The notes: a model not told the origin generated them from the letters alone. Counted from the first letter of the stretch, positions 1-13,433 are shown. The stretch is 64,000 bases of DNA from Nymphaea colorata (GCF_008831285.2 NC_045148.1:19523002-19587001), one strand, 5' to 3'. Numbers and translations are program-made.

Positions 1-1470
1 TCAATTCACTGTCGTGAACTTATTCATCTTCAATGTAATCGAGGCAGTTTTTGTTTGCTCTTTTCTGTTTGATTTCGATGCATTAATTTGTGCTTATGCA
101 TATATAACTTGCTTACTTTCAGATTATGTTGATTAAAACTCATATACTTGTTTGCTTTCTGATTAGGCTAAGCATCATGAAGGAAAGAATCCTCTTTAAG
201 ATTTTTCTTTCCAAAAAATATCGTGCTCAGGAAAGGAATTCCAAGTTCTAAAGATGTGTGGGTGTCAACATAGTTCATTTTTATATTATGAGAAGGCCTT
301 TAAACTTTTGTGAGAACATAATTGAAAAGATTACGAAATGTTGCTCCCTTGTAAATGAGATCACAGTAGAAGTTAAGTTATCCCCATGTTTATATGCAAA
401 ATTTTTTACTAAGTCAATCTCTCCCTCAAATCGCAAAGCAATCAAATAATTAGTTCCAAAACATAGAAAGAATTTTATATTGTTTTGCAATGAATATCTC
501 ATCTATTTGCAAAGAATTAAGAATAGTCTTGCATAGTTCATTTTGAAAAATCTTTAAGGGGCCATTTGATATATCCCGAATCATGAAATTTTAGAAACAA
601 GTACTCATTTTTAAGAAATTTAAATTATTAAACAAACAAAGTATTTTGTTTATGAAATTAAGAAACTCTAAAATTTTGATTCCATTCGGGTTTGAGGAGG
701 GCTTATGATTCTGGAATCTCCAATAAATTATTGAATCAAAATTCCAAACCATCAAACATACCATATGTATTTACTACTTTGTATATAACATCGGCAGTTG
801 TTTGTCAAAATTTTGTCTTCGAAAAAAAAAAAAAACTTGCACAAGTTGGGTTTAAACTGATCATCAACATATGATCCTGAGAGAGATAACAAATGCTTTG
901 AACGCTTGGATTTCAACCTCAATATAGGTGAAGTTTAATTACCATCAAAGAAGTTGGTATAGCTGGTCGACTTTTGGCTACAAAAAATGGTCAGAGTCAA
1001 AAGTTCGAGACTCCAGCCATCTTCACAAGACTAAGCAAGTAACTGGATTCAGATTTATAGTCAGATTTGGACTTTATTTTTTAAACACAAGTTGTATATA
1101 TTCAACTAGCATAAGAACTGACGTTTTATATGTAACTAGGTAAGTGTTCATTTAATTCCATTCAAACGTTAGATTTGATTTAAAATTCTACTATGGAACT
1201 GTATAACTGATTTCAAATCCAAATAGTAATTGCATTTGTATACAACAGATGATCCTCGCCATAATCCGACTAACACTTGGTTATGTAACAGTGCTTCCTT
1301 CTTGAGCCAAATGCTAGCCTCTCTACCTGTAATGATATTGATTTTAGATCTGGATTTTATCCATCTAAGTCGAGAAGCGTGCGGGTCCACGTTCTTCAAA
1401 ATTCCCATGAGACAGAGGTAAACTCCTTGAGCCGGATCCGGATCGCAAATTTGTGCTACTAAATCCGAAA
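1..1470. other. Intergenic, AT-rich, no gene seen
   Basis: No open frame here shows a recognisable domain or a run of plausible exons. The only structured piece is a MITE-like segment near 556-762, listed separately. The GC-richer sequence starting near 1430 is taken as the start of the first gene's untranslated leader. Confidence 0.6.
556..762. mobile_element. MITE-like element with degenerate inverted ends
   Basis: The left edge reads GGGGCCATTTGAT and the right edge, reverse-complemented, reads GGTATGTTTGATGGTTTGG. Both are followed inward by AATCATGAAATTTT- or AATTTTGATTC-like sequence. This end type (G-rich, then TTTGAT or TTTGGT) recurs at 18897 and 61483, which supports a repeat family. 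No target duplication is visible, so the class is uncertain. Confidence 0.35.
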
Positions 1471-1479
1471 ATTTCAGTG

Positions 1480-2515
1480 CCCTCGTCCGCTCTCCCGGAG
1501 TTCTGCCTTCGCACTTCGGTTAACTCCAGGAAACTTTTCTCCCGCCATACGTCCTCCTCCTCGCGCTTGTGCGGCGCTCCATTTTTCTCTTCCGTGGGTT
1601 CTCAGGCTTTGATTCATCGCATAGGAGCTCTCGTGGTAAACCATCTGTTTTTTCCCCAATTTTGGAAGGCTTTGATGTGCGAAAAATCTTGGTACCAACT
1701 TCAATTTTGTTTTGTTTTGTTTGTTGTTTTTTTTTACGGCCTGTTGCTTTTCCTCTTCTTGGCTGTTGTTTTAACCCTTCTAGGCTTCTTGGTCATGTTT
1801 GAATATGGCGTTTGACCCATTTCCTTGATGGTTTTTTTTCTCTTTCACTATGGCGGTTGAATCGTCGTTTTCTGTAAATGGGTATAGCGTTTGTAATCGA
1901 GGCATGCGTCAGTATGGTTAGATAGTTATTTTTATGATTAAGATCCTTTTGACTTCCCGCTCTTGGGTTTTCCTATTCAAAAAGTAGCGCATACACTTAT
2001 TCTTGTTTTATCTTTCTTCTAGTTCTGGAAGAAACAGTCTCCAGATAGGAACTATTGACCGGGCAGTTCATTTATCCTCCCCCTCCTATGTGCTAGACTT
2101 GATTCTTCTTTTCTTCCTTGCTTCATATTGGACCTTGGTGGATGCAGATAATATGACATGTAGCTCTGTCTGTCTTTCCGGCCTTTCTTTGCTGATTTGA
2201 CATCAGAATGTATTAACCGGTTTCTCTTTGACTTCTTCGGCTTGTCCATACATGTATCCGTTCTCCCTTGTTGGGTTATTTTGGGTGGAGGAGAGTGGGG
2301 TGGTTCGATGGTTGGGGTTATGCATTATACAGTTTCCTTCTCTTTTATCGTTTAAAAGACTACATTTTCCCCAAATTTTCTTTCCTTCCCGTTGAATTAT
2401 AATTTTTTCCTTCCTTGGTTGATTTGAGACGTTTTTTCCCCTTTTTGTTGTAATTTCATGTTCTATTTTTCTTCTTTGAGATATCAATTTGTTGATTATC
2501 TCCATTTCTTTTCAG
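1480..2515 (+). other. Probable 5' leader exon and leader intron of the CCCH gene
   Basis: A GC-richer stretch (about 1480-1634) ends in CTCGTG followed by gtaaac, a usable donor. A pyrimidine-rich tract ends in tttcag at 2515. Together they suggest a non-coding first exon and a leader intron of about 880 bp before the exon that carries the start codon. This is inferred from splice signals only; the transcription start is not known. Confidence 0.4.
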
Positions 2516-2519
2516 GGAG

Positions 2520-2636
2520 ATGCCATTTCTGATCTAGGTCTTTGAAGGATTTGATCTAATAATTGGAGCACGTGATTGTTTAATGTTGCAAGTTCTCATT
2601 CCAAACCAGGATCCTTTTCTTCTATTGTGGCTTTGA
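2520..2636 (+). promoter_or_regulatory. Two short upstream ORFs in the CCCH gene leader
   Basis: If the exon begins at 2516, the leader contains ATG at 2520-2522 (5 codons, stop TAG at 2535-2537) and ATG at 2583-2585 (17 codons, stop TGA at 2634-2636). Both end before the main start at 2667. A CACGTG palindrome lies at 2569-2574. Such upstream ORFs can lower translation of the main frame. An additional intron inside this leader would remove them. Confidence 0.3.
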
Positions 2637-2666
2637 ATTTTCCAAGTATTGCACACTTATTTCAAC

Positions 2667-5600
2667 ATGGTGGAACGCAAGTTATACAAAACCAAGTTAT
2701 GCATCCTATTTCAAAGAGGCCGCTGTCCGCGCGAGAGCTGTACATTTGCCCATGGAGAAGCTGAACTTAGGAGGTTCTCTGGTGGTGGTGAGTTTCTGAT
2801 AAGAACCATCTGCAATACTATTTTGTGCTTGTCATTGTGCTGCTAGATTAACTAGTTTATAATAAACGATTTCCCTCTGAACAAAATTATGCCACTTTTA
2901 GAAGATAATAAAACTCGTTGTATTGTATGCTTTGATCAGTGGAAAATTGCAATAAATAAACAAGATTTTCTGTTATAGTTTGTCAACCTGTTATTGTCTT
3001 TTCAGTCCAGTATGATGCCCCCATAAAGGTAAATACCCTTTGCCTACTTTGTTGCCTGCTGATGTGCATGTCTCACAATTTTCAGAATGGCCATAATGAA
3101 TGCCTGATGTTGGACATAAGGAAGTTAGACAGAAAGAGGTAGATAATGATACTAGATGTCCTGCATTATAATTCTACATGTTGTTCAGGGTTAATTAATC
3201 ATTTGTTCTGATGTGCTGGAGCTGGATAGTCCGTTTAATTAGGTCTGTTTGAGCTTGTGCTCATGTGTATGTTCTTGCTCTAGCTGCTGACAATGCAACC
3301 AAATCAAGTTGGTGATTTTATAAATCCTAATAGTGTTTCAAGGTTTCCCCACATTTTTGTGTGAGATTATCTATTCCTATGATAATGCTCTAACCGCTGA
3401 GAATGCGACCAAATCAAGTTTGTGATTTTATAATTCCTAATAGTGTTTTAAGATTTTCCACATTCTTATGTGTGTTTCTCTATTCCTGCAACAATTGGTA
3501 GATGGCTTCCAACAATTGGAAGATGGATTCCAAAGAAAATGGGTAGAGTGTAAACGCCAGTATGAGACCACAATCTCAAACTAGGTCCTTATTCAAATCA
3601 CAATAGAGAAAGTAATAAAAATACGTAGAAGCCTTATTTGTGTCTTAGTCCTTATATTTGTTTCTAATGTATTCACCAATTGTGTAAGTGCATCTACTTG
3701 CCTAGCATAATTGCATAAATGCTTCTTTCTAGTTATGCTGATCTCTGTTCTATGCATTTATCAAAGGTCACTCCTGCAACATATTGTCACATGGGTTGAG
3801 TTCTGTTCTTAAGTTAGACATTGTACATCTCTACATCCAAAAGGTCTTTGCGCACCTGGCTAGGTGAACTAGCTTAAGCCTTAACAAGTCCAAGTTCAAT
3901 TAGATCTAATGTTGAGTACACTGGGTCTGCATTTTTTCACTTGAGTCAGTTTGACCAAAACAGGGTGATTTTCCTGGTGGGAAAGAGAAGGGTTCATGGG
4001 GATTTTGTAGTGATTAATATCTGGACGAGGGCATAAAAAAAAATGCTTCTCCTGGGTAGGCAAATCAAGATATGTCCAAAATTGAATAGCTTGCCTTGTC
4101 ATTAAGAAAATATTTGAATGCTTAATGTTCACTTTACTAGTCATAGATACTCTTTGGTATCGTTCTATCCTGAAACTGTGGTTGTTGGATTCTCTTTAGT
4201 GCACACAGGTCTTCTTGTCTTGGATGACGATTTGCATGTTTAAACAAATATCATTTTCTTAAATGCTTTTAGTGATGAGCTTGAAGAGGGCACCATGCTG
4301 TCCAGTGAATGAAATATACATGTGATTACAGGGGATATCAAATTATGAAGAGTTAGTGGTTTGTATCAAAATCTAATATTCTCTTTTCAACTGTTGTTGC
4401 TTGATACTGAAATTAGTTGGCTGTATTTACTTTCTGTGGAATGTTATTAACTATATTTCATCTGCTAATGGTTCTCTAAATCTGGTGACAATACAAGTTC
4501 TAGCTGCTGGTGATCACTGCAATGGCTTCTCTATATGGTTGGCTTTTCATTATATACCAATGTTTCTGACGTGTGATATTATCTATGTAATATTGAGGAG
4601 ATTGTATCCCAGCAAAAGCTCCATCTTATATATATCATGAATCGACTCCACAAGCTGGCAATATTGTCGATTATAGTGGAATTCTGCTCAACAATACATC
4701 TATATCTTGCTATAATGGCAGCTCCTTTGATATAGTTCATGACAGTGGGAGCTCATTTTGTAAATTCAACCTGTTTACAGAATCAGGCAGAGATCTGTAT
4801 GGTCCAGATTTTCTTGTTTTCGTTATTTCTCAAGAAGGAAGGCTTGCTACTCTTCGTCTATTATTTGCTCCTTTGTCAAAAGGGTTGTCTCAATCTTAAC
4901 ATGGCAACTTCTGTATGTTATTGAATTTTATAAGGACATTATATATGATCGTGTTGTATCCTATGTGGCAACGAGGAACATTACTGTCCTTATTTCTTTT
5001 CTCATAGTACTTACTGTAAGGGTAAGCTTTATGTAAGGCTAAGCTCAGTGCATGTCATGCTCTTTATGGTTTTCAAGCCATCCCTTAACACAAATTGGAA
5101 GTAACTCTTCAGTCAAATGTATATCATTGGTTACAGTTAAGAGGGATTTCCGAGGTAGTGACTTGAGGGAGAGACTTGACAGGCGACAATCACCTCGTGG
5201 AAGGTCTACCTTGAGACGATACCCTAGAGGAAGACATGCATTTCATGATCAGAGACATGATAGGGGTAATCCATGCCTCCTTATTACTGCTATATTTTAT
5301 TTTCTGTCCTATTCTGAGCCACAGGGAAGATGTTGGAATGCTAAATCATTGGTCATTTTTGTCTTCACTAAGAAAGCATCATAAACATGCCAATTTGTGG
5401 GGAGTGAGATACTATTCTCTAATATTTAGATGTCTTGACTGCTTGAGAATGATAGGAAGAATGGGAAAGGTTTGGGTAGAAAGATGTATAAAAAGCATTT
5501 TTAGATTCATATTTGAAATTCTGACATGCTTAATTTCACAAGATTTTAATATCCTAATTAACATGCAGGGTACAGTCCTTCTCGCTCGCCTGGAAACGAA

Positions 5601-7520
5601 AGGTATATAGATAAATCTGATTGTTTGCTTTATTTCATAATTTATTTGCAGTTTCAAAGTTCATGCTATGATATCTATTGCACTGTTACAGATCAGAGAT
5701 AAATAATTAGTTTGTCTTCTTTTTGATGCACATCTTTTGAGAAGTTAACTGAACAAATAGGACCATTGTTCTCATTTCAATTTTTTACCTCTTGTGTATT
5801 CAGATTTCCATCTTTTTGGGTATGCTCATATTGTTAGTTATGAGCATCTTAACAAAAGCACAAACTTATGAACTGTTAAACAAAACTGCCAAACATTTGA
5901 CCTTCTTTGCCACAACGATTTCAAGGTAGATTTGAGATGGAGAATGACATTTTTCTCTTGTATGATACAAATATAAATAGTGAGGTTTTCTAATTGTTGT
6001 CTTACAAAGCAAAAACTATGTCATTGGTTTTAGGTTCAAATCTAACTTTGAGGCATACACAAGAAAGGCAATGAGATAAACTGAATTTCTAAATTGTTGA
6101 CCTGCTCTTCAAGTAACTGACAAATTGGTTGATTTTGTTAAATCCTTTACAAGCCATTCCCCTGCATTTTGATGGTTTTCAGGTTATTATTGTTTGTCTT
6201 ATAACTTATGAGTATATTATTATTGTACTAATATTGTTGTGTTGGGGGAACAAGGGGTTGAATTTGGATCTAGGAACATCTGTGTACCTCCATTAATAAA
6301 CCTGATGATCAGTGCTTAGTCAGCTTTCTGTCTGACGCTTCTATAGTTTTGGGATCTCATTATTATAATGAAGCTGTTTTGGTACCCTTCCTCCAAACCT
6401 ATCTTTGAAGATCTGAGGTGTTCTGACCAATGTTCTTGTGCAGTGAGAGGAGAAACTCAAAACGGCAGCATCTGAATAGCCATAGTGATATTTCTGATAG
6501 CGTAAATTCATTGGATGATGATGGGGATCAAAGAAAGAAAACAAACATTTACCCAAATGATGACAAAGATATTTTGGAAGTACAGGTTTGGTTTGGTCAC
6601 TGGCTACTATCATTTCTTAGTGCATTACATGCTGGTCAAAGGTTCTGTATATCACTATGTTGCCAACTTCATGACAGAAAGTCATCTAAGCTATATTCTT
6701 GCTTCAGCTGACAAGTTGAATCTTTATTGCAGTTAAAGCAAGCTCAATTGGATATTGAAATGCTTGATGATCACAAATGTGAGCTAGAGGTATGCTTAGT
6801 ATGGTGTGAAAGAGAAATTCATATGTACTACTGATTTAGCTAGAACGTTTTCATTTACATTTTTATTCATTGCTTCATTACTTTGAGCTTTTAATCTTAC
6901 CATTTTTGTCATGCAAGTAAATGTTATTCATGTTTTCTTGTTGGACTTGAAGGTATTTTCAGCGATTGATATTATCTTTTACCAAAGTAGTATTTTTCTT
7001 ACTGTAACTGAAAGGTAGATCTTTGAATCATATATACTTGTAATTTTTGTTGGGTGATACGCTGTGTTTTTGGAATTTGGTTTTCTTACAGAGATTTGTT
7101 GGGGAACTTGGATAATTTGTATAAAATATTAAATACTCTTTGTTTCGAGGTCATGACATGGAATCTACATACCAGGCTATGTTTGTTAGCTCAAGGTTTT
7201 CAATTTGAACTTGAAGAATGTTAAATTTTGATATTGGGGTTTTTCAATCCAGGGTTGAGGATTTGGGTCTCTTACCTAAAGTAACATCATGCTTTTGGGG
7301 AATTCCATTGTCATACATATTATATTTGTACTTGTGATACACCGCATTGGTGTCTGTACATATGGCACAGGCTCACAGATGTGGGGTTTTGAGGGCTTAA
7401 ATGCTGTTAACATGTTCTGCTTGGTTATGTATATTTGTGCCTGTGTCACATAGACCTGATTGCAAGGGCATCATCCTTGTCTATTATAACTTATAAATGA
7501 AGTTTGTTTGCTTGAGTCCT

Positions 7521-7559
<39 letters not shown>

Positions 7560-8361
7560 ACATATCTATATCTATATAGATGTATCTCGAAATGTTTGGT
7601 TCATGAGTAGATTTTAGCATAGCTAAATTGTTATGCATATTCTTGATTCATTGACAGCTAGACAAAAAATCTTATGTTAGTGTAGCTGATTTTGGTGTCT
7701 GTCCATGAATTACTTGTTTGGTGCATTATGTTAGGTATCAAGGAAAATCAATTATGGCTTCAAGGTGTACTAATTTACTGATGAAGAGATGAATTATCAT
7801 ATAGTATATGCATAAATATCTGCACAAACATACAATAGATTTGGCATGGTTGATATCTTCCTTAACTTAAAGCCGTGCATTTATATGCTTAATGGTATAT
7901 GAGTCTATATTTACATGGCTGGATGAGATAGTTTAGATAATCTTTTATGATCATGCTTTGATCACATGTTTTGAGTATCCTGTAACTATTTGACTATCTT
8001 GTGTATGATTGAGCTACTCCTAGCAAGAACTAAGTTAAGGTTATAAGCTAGACCAGAATTATATCTAAACATGTCAGTCAGATTATATCATATCATAGTG
8101 ATTGATCTGTTACATATATATAGGAAAAGTCAATGCTGCCATGTGCTGCACAGTTGCTGGATGGTTAAAATTTAAAAATCCTTCGCTAGAAAAACCATAA
8201 ATCATAGCTACAGCCATCATAAACCATAGCCACACCATAAACTGTGGCTAATGCCAATTTAGTGACTGTTCTTTCAGCGACACTTAACTATCCGGCAACG
8301 TTCAGCACTCGGCAGCATTGAATTCCCCTCTATATATATGTACACACACACACACACTATA

Positions 8362-8448
<87 letters not shown>

Positions 8449-11400
8449 TTGATTATATTGGATGGTTTTATATGAACCTTGTACTAATGAATCTTCTCCG
8501 AGGACATCAAGGGGCTGTTCTAACAACAGCAAGAAAGGGGCTGCTGGAGGTGCCCTTTTCTGGCGGTGCAATATCAGAGAGAGAGAGAGAGGTGGGCTGC
8601 CAGAGGCACTCCGAGGGCATCAACCTTCTCTTTTATATATATGTATATGTATAAAAAATGGCTGTGTTTGCACATCCAGATTTTCTGAAATTGCTCTGTG
8701 ACCACAACCGCATCTGCACCTGTGCCTGCACTTGTGTGACATTATTTTGTGCTTATTATCTTGCTAATCTGGATAACTGCTTTATTTAAAGGATTCCTTG
8801 AAGAAGACAAAAGAAGAAGCTGACAGACTTGCTACAAGAAATGAGGAACTTGAAAACCAACTGAAGCAAGTGCATGAAGATTGTAAAAGGTATGGCCCAC
8901 CAATGCTGTCATACATCAGTTAAATCGGTTATATTGGGGAACTGTAGTGGGAGCAGCTTTGTAGGTTCTCTTCATTACAAATGAGGTTTTAATACTGGTT
9001 ACTGCTTCAAGACAATATGATTTTATCTACCATTTTGATAGTAATCATGATATAATTACCAATACATTTCCTTTTCAGGATTACTTCAAAAATAAAAAAA
9101 TTCGTGAAAGCTCAGAGCCGTTATGCAAGCGCCCAAGATGAATTGAAAAGGTTTGCTGTATGTTTAGTTATAATATTTTGCTGTATGATTGCATTGTGCT
9201 AAAATTTGGTGAACTTCATTACTTGTTTTCTTGAACTTGTCAATTGTAGATGGATTACGTAGATCCTGGAGGAAGATGCATTCTGTTATGTCATCTATTT
9301 ATATCTGGTGGAATAATGTTTTGTCTTTTTCGTGTATGACTTCTCAGGGCGCAAGCGCGGCTGGAAAAACTGGGAGGTCAAATGGCGTCAATCATTGCAA
9401 AACCTATTCCAAATGAGGAAGATTCAAGTATTGACATCATCAGTGATGAAGATGCAGATAATCATGGTCAGTTGAGCCCTGGAATCAAGCAGCAGAATAA
9501 AGTCTCTCCATTCAAGAAAAGGTTGTGTATCAGCCATCCTTCTGGCGAAGAAACTAAATCTGGTAGCTATCAAAGCCAACTTCCCTACAATATTGGAAAA
9601 ACATGAATCATGAAATTTTGCATGTTGTTGGATATATTATGTATATGTAGACATATCTTCAAGCCAACGTCATGTCACGAGCAAATTTCAAAGTCAAGGT
9701 CAGCGTACTTGTCATTCAAAGTTGCGCAAGTGTCAATCTGATTTGCTTTGCTTGTTGCTGTGATGATGCCAGTGGACCTACAAGACTTTAACTAGATAAG
9801 ATAAGTTTATACGGAACATGACACAGTGTTATGATATTTAAATATGCGTTGCTATTGAACCAAGTGCTTGGTTTGGTACCCCTGTGGTATTTAACAGAAG
9901 TTGCTTTGTTTCAGCTCCTACCAATGCAAGAAAAATGTTAACAGACACATATCATGTGGTGCCTAAGCCAACCTAGGAATCCTACTGTAAATGTTGCAGG
10001 CAAGCCACAAACCATCAAAGATTTTCATCAAGCAACCACATCCTCTAAACCACTTAAAATCTGTGAATTTATGTACAATAGAATAGCAATATTTTGCATC
10101 CCAGGAAACAGATATGTTTCTAACAAAAATCTCTGCTTAGTATTTTTTTTTATGACCTCTTCCAGTTAATGGACGATCTAAGAGTATTCACTCAGGAGTT
10201 AAATTAACCAGTGAGGAAAGGTACACCACATATGTCAATGTAGTTAGACTGCACTTACGTTTTCAGCATTTCCTTTTCCATGTTTATTGGGACAGATAAT
10301 GCCTGGTCTGATATTACTTGACCTGGCTAGGGTTGACTGAGGACATGACCAGGTCATGTTTCACATTAAATCTCATCTATCTTAACTAAGTTGAACCACG
10401 AGTCTGCGAAGTTTTCTGTTATTTGCAAAAGATAGCTAGGCTGCAAAAGGCAGGAGATATAGAAGATTTAAGCTATTCCATGCACTCATTTCTTAATCTC
10501 CAAAGGCTAAGTAAAACTAATTCGCCTTGTAGATGCTTTTATGATTCTGTTGTCTAGAGCAATCCTTTTGGTTCTCTCTTCTTCACTAAAGTTGTTGATA
10601 TCTTGTTTGTGTTGCCTTGTGGCAAGTCTTAAGAATTAAGAATGCCTATCGTTGCCTTTCCAGCAAATCCAAGGAAACAAGAAGCCAATGATAGATTGGT
10701 GCTGCAGTCTGAGAAAAGTGGCAAAGAAGCTCAGGGAGGATCATCATCTCTATCTTTGAGAAAAAAAAATTATAAACATTCAGTAGATCTAAACATACCT
10801 GCTTGGGAGAAACTCACGCTTTCTGCTGTTCCATCTCAAGATAAGGTAGATGATAGTTCTTCCCATGAATGTAATGACATTGAAACTGGAAAACTTATGC
10901 ATCAGTTATTGATCATTGCTGATGAAATAGGTATACTTTCTGGTTTGTGGTGTTGGTTTTTTAGGTTGATAACTATCCTCTTCTTGTTTCTCATGTTGTC
11001 ATGCAATTGGTTAACTGATCTGTTGGGTAATGACTCCCTAAACAGCCAAAAGGATCAGATTTAGGGCATGGACTACCATCAACTGGTATGGCTGCGAACG
11101 TGGAGGATGAACTCGTTGAAGCAATTGAGGTTGATGGAAAACCTGAATTAACAGATTCTATAAACATTTCAACAACCGGTTCAGTTGCCTCTCTGGACCC
11201 TGCTTCTGCTAAGCATGGTCAAGGCAGTCTCTCACATCTTCAATTACCAGCAAATCCTCAGAATGCCTATGACAAGGTTGAGATCTCTTTATGCTTCAAG
11301 GTCCTTGGATTTAATTTCTGTTGACGTTGGTATTGCTATTCTCTTGAGTCTTCATTCTAAAGATCGTCTACTTTGATATTAGGTAACAAGAATCTCCCTT

Positions 11401-11903
11401 TATAGTTGTGCAATGGTACTTTCCCAGAGCAAATGGAGACCACTCCTATTTATCGTCCTTTATACTTTATGAATTTAGAAGAAACAGAACACTTGTCCAT
11501 TGTGTCTTTGGTAGCACTTTCTCATGTTCCTTTTCATAAATCCATTATGCATGTTTTGACAGTTCAAGTACTTTTTGTGCGTAGACATGTAATCTGCAGG
11601 ACTGAAAAGTTTTGCAACTTAAGGCCACCTCAAATTGACTGTTCTGGTGATCTTATCTAATTTTGGATCCTTAGTAGTCAACATTACCCCTTCTATACAA
11701 TATATGCAGATTACGTCTAATGGTGGTTTGCTGCTGTATATTTGTGGGTTACCTAATTGGGCTCTTTTGATGGTCTCTTGCAGTACAAGAGGGATGATGA
11801 AGATGATGAAGATGTGGATGTGGATGGTGACGAGGATGGCGGTGTTGTTCATAATGGTGTAGGTGGGATCGATCTAAATGCCAAAGTTGGAGTTGTTCAC
11901 TAG
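2667..11903 (+). CDS. CCCH zinc finger domain-containing protein with coiled coil (plant C3H13/C3H40-like)
   Basis: Likely an RNA-binding nuclear protein. The start is ATG 2667; the first residues are MVERKLYKTKLC. Residues about 11-29 form a single C-x7-C-x4-C-x3-H finger. An Arg/Ser-rich stretch follows (DLRERLDRRQSPRGRS, YSPSRSP), then an acidic linker, a heptad-like coiled coil (from LKQAQLDIEML to about ARLEKLGG), an SDEDAD acidic motif, and a C-terminus rich in Asp, Glu and Val. Exons read with compatible phases: 2667-2787, 5137-5265, 5569-5602, 6444-6585, 6733-6789, 8792-8889, 9079-9150, 9348-9562, 9651-9698, 10166-10210 (or 10220), about 10664-10930, about 11053-11276, 11784-11903. 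The product is about 520 aa. Exons between 9563 and 11276 are less certain because alternative splice sites fit. Family placement comes from recognised similarity to plant single-finger C3H proteins; its function there is poorly defined. Confidence 0.8.
3270..3490. repeat. Imperfect tandem duplication, two copies of about 110 bp, in the first coding intron
   Basis: The string AATGCAACCAAATCAAG near 3291 recurs as AATGCGACCAAATCAAG near 3401. The following 80 bases (GATTTTATAA, CCTAATAGTGTTT, CCACATT) also match with scattered changes. The period is about 110 bp. It lies in an intron and no function is apparent. Confidence 0.75.
7526..7562. repeat. (CA)n microsatellite
   Basis: An uninterrupted run of CA dinucleotides with one CAAA variant near its end, in the intron between the coding exons ending at 6789 and starting at 8792. 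Likely length-polymorphic. Confidence 0.9.
8122..8329. mobile_element. MITE of about 208 bp with inverted ends, in an intron of the CCCH gene
   Basis: The perfect inverted repeat TCAATGCTGCC lies at 8130-8140 and, in reverse complement, at 8311-8321. Similarity continues outward (AGGAAAAG against AGGGGAAT) and inward (TGCTG on both sides), giving arms of about 27 bp. TATATA flanks both sides, consistent with insertion at a TA site, but the AT-rich surroundings make a target duplication hard to prove. No coding capacity. Confidence 0.6.
8330..8443. repeat. Compound (TA)n/(CA)n/(TA)n/(GA)n microsatellite
   Basis: Directly abuts the MITE. A TA tract with an embedded CA run is followed by about 40 bp of pure GA. 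A short second GA run lies near 8576-8591. Confidence 0.9.
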
Positions 11904-13431
11904 CCAGAACGCAGCAAACGAGTAAGGGAACTGAAAGAAGAAAAATGAATCTATGCAATAACTGCAATCCTTTCTGGCTTGTTAAGATGTTATATAGATA
12001 ATGATACTAAACACCATCAATTGCTGATTAGGTTCATACGTATTGAAGTGGTTCTTGTATCTCTTTGCTTCTGATGGTTGGTAAGGATATGTTTCAGCTT
12101 CCTTAGTGTGAGGATCTTGTAACGTCGGAACAGATGATAGCAACCCTATGACAATGCTTCCGCACTTTATTTCTAGCAATTATTTGAGCAGCCAGAAGAC
12201 GATCCTGTAAGAATTATAGCCAGGTCAAATTGCATGTCCAGCAAGGTGCATGCTTCTGAAGTTGTGACCGCATCAATTGAACAATTTTGTTAGATTCCAA
12301 ATTGTGATGCTCAACGTTGTAGGTAATTGTAAGATCCGGGTATCAATCATTTACTAATCCGAAATAGGTAAATTTACTTCATCATGCTGAGTAAAATTGA
12401 CAGATTTGAAACCTTCTACACTAAAATTCCTGGCAAATGTACCTGAATGAACGGCCTAGTTTTTCATGGTAGAACTGGGGAACCTGCTTAGCGTGGTGCA
12501 GAGACCGAGAGGCGTCAGACTAGCGGCTAGTAGGCTGGCAGTCAGCAGTTCAAACTCCAAAGGTGATGCCTCCTTTTGCAAGTCAGAAGTATGTATCTTT
12601 TAGAGTTGAGCAAGTACATTCAAGAGGTCTTGCTGCCGTTCGTAAAAAGGTCTAGCACTGAGTTTCCCTTTAATAACACAAGCAGTTAAAAGTAGGGAGG
12701 TGGAACGACTATCCAATCCGACAAATATTTACCAAGCAAGCAACAGCACTATTTGTAGTCAAAGATTGCAGAAAGAATATCCATTCGATTGCGTGAAAAT
12801 TTGAGTTGTCTCAAAACGTATTCTGTTCGTCATCCCTGAATAGTTATCAACTATAAACTAACCGGATACGATGCTTTCGCCCCATATTGAATTTGAAAAG
12901 ATTTGGTTTTTGACATGAGAGAGCTCTGTGATGAACTTGCATGGTTGGTTCAACAAATTAACTGGATATACTTTAGAACAGTTCATATCGGTCCTGTACC
13001 AGGACCTCCAATGCAGATCCTGGTCGTAGTCCCGGTCTGCCAGTTCTATCGTGCTTCCAACTTTATCAAGAAAGGTCGGAGTGCCGGGGATAATCTGGAC
13101 CTAAATTTCAGTGAGACGATCAGATCTCTGCTTAGATTGACTTTCATTGCAGATCCTAAATTGAAATCCAACCCATCCATGCGCTACTGCATCTAAAATA
13201 ATTTCACTAATTCACTTGCTAGTCTTTTATAATTTTATTTGACATATAGTTATTATATATTCATTAGACCCGAGTTCGGCAGTACCTTGCCAGATTTGAT
13301 CCCGAGTTTAACTAATTAAGGTTATCTGATTCGGATCCGGTTTCAAATTCGAAATATTCCCGTCTCGTTCTCTCATTTCCTGGAGCCGCCAAATACGGCA
13401 GCCGGAAGAAGGAGCTCCGTCGAACCTCGCC

Positions 13432-13433
<2 letters not shown>
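11904..13433. other. Intergenic between the CCCH gene and FIE
   Basis: Holds the 3' untranslated region of the CCCH gene, a SINE-like segment (12485-12665) and the promoter region of FIE. The open frame at 12903-13196 has no recognisable domain and is not called as a gene. The GC-rich CGCCGCGAG segment just before 13434 probably belongs to the FIE leader. Confidence 0.5.
12485..12665 (+). mobile_element. Possible tRNA-derived SINE remnant
   Basis: TAGCGTGGTGCAGAGACCGAG resembles an RNA polymerase III box A. About 50 bp later AGCAGTTCAAACTCC resembles box B (GGTTCAAATCC). The spacing fits the tRNA-like head of a plant SINE. The 3' part and any target duplication are not clear. It could also be chance or a decayed tRNA. 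Confidence 0.35.

Noticed and set aside
3006-3028. Possible 23-nt microexon in the CCCH gene (after tttcag, before gtaaat)
   Set aside because: Joining exon 2667-2787 directly to 5137 keeps frame and gives the expected family sequence; the 23-nt piece is not needed.
8302-8571. Minus-strand open frame with long Leu/Ser and Ile/Tyr runs
   Set aside because: It is a translation of the GA and TA microsatellites.
12903-13196. 97-codon open frame upstream of FIE
   Set aside because: No recognisable domain, no signal of exon structure, and it lies in the promoter region of FIE.
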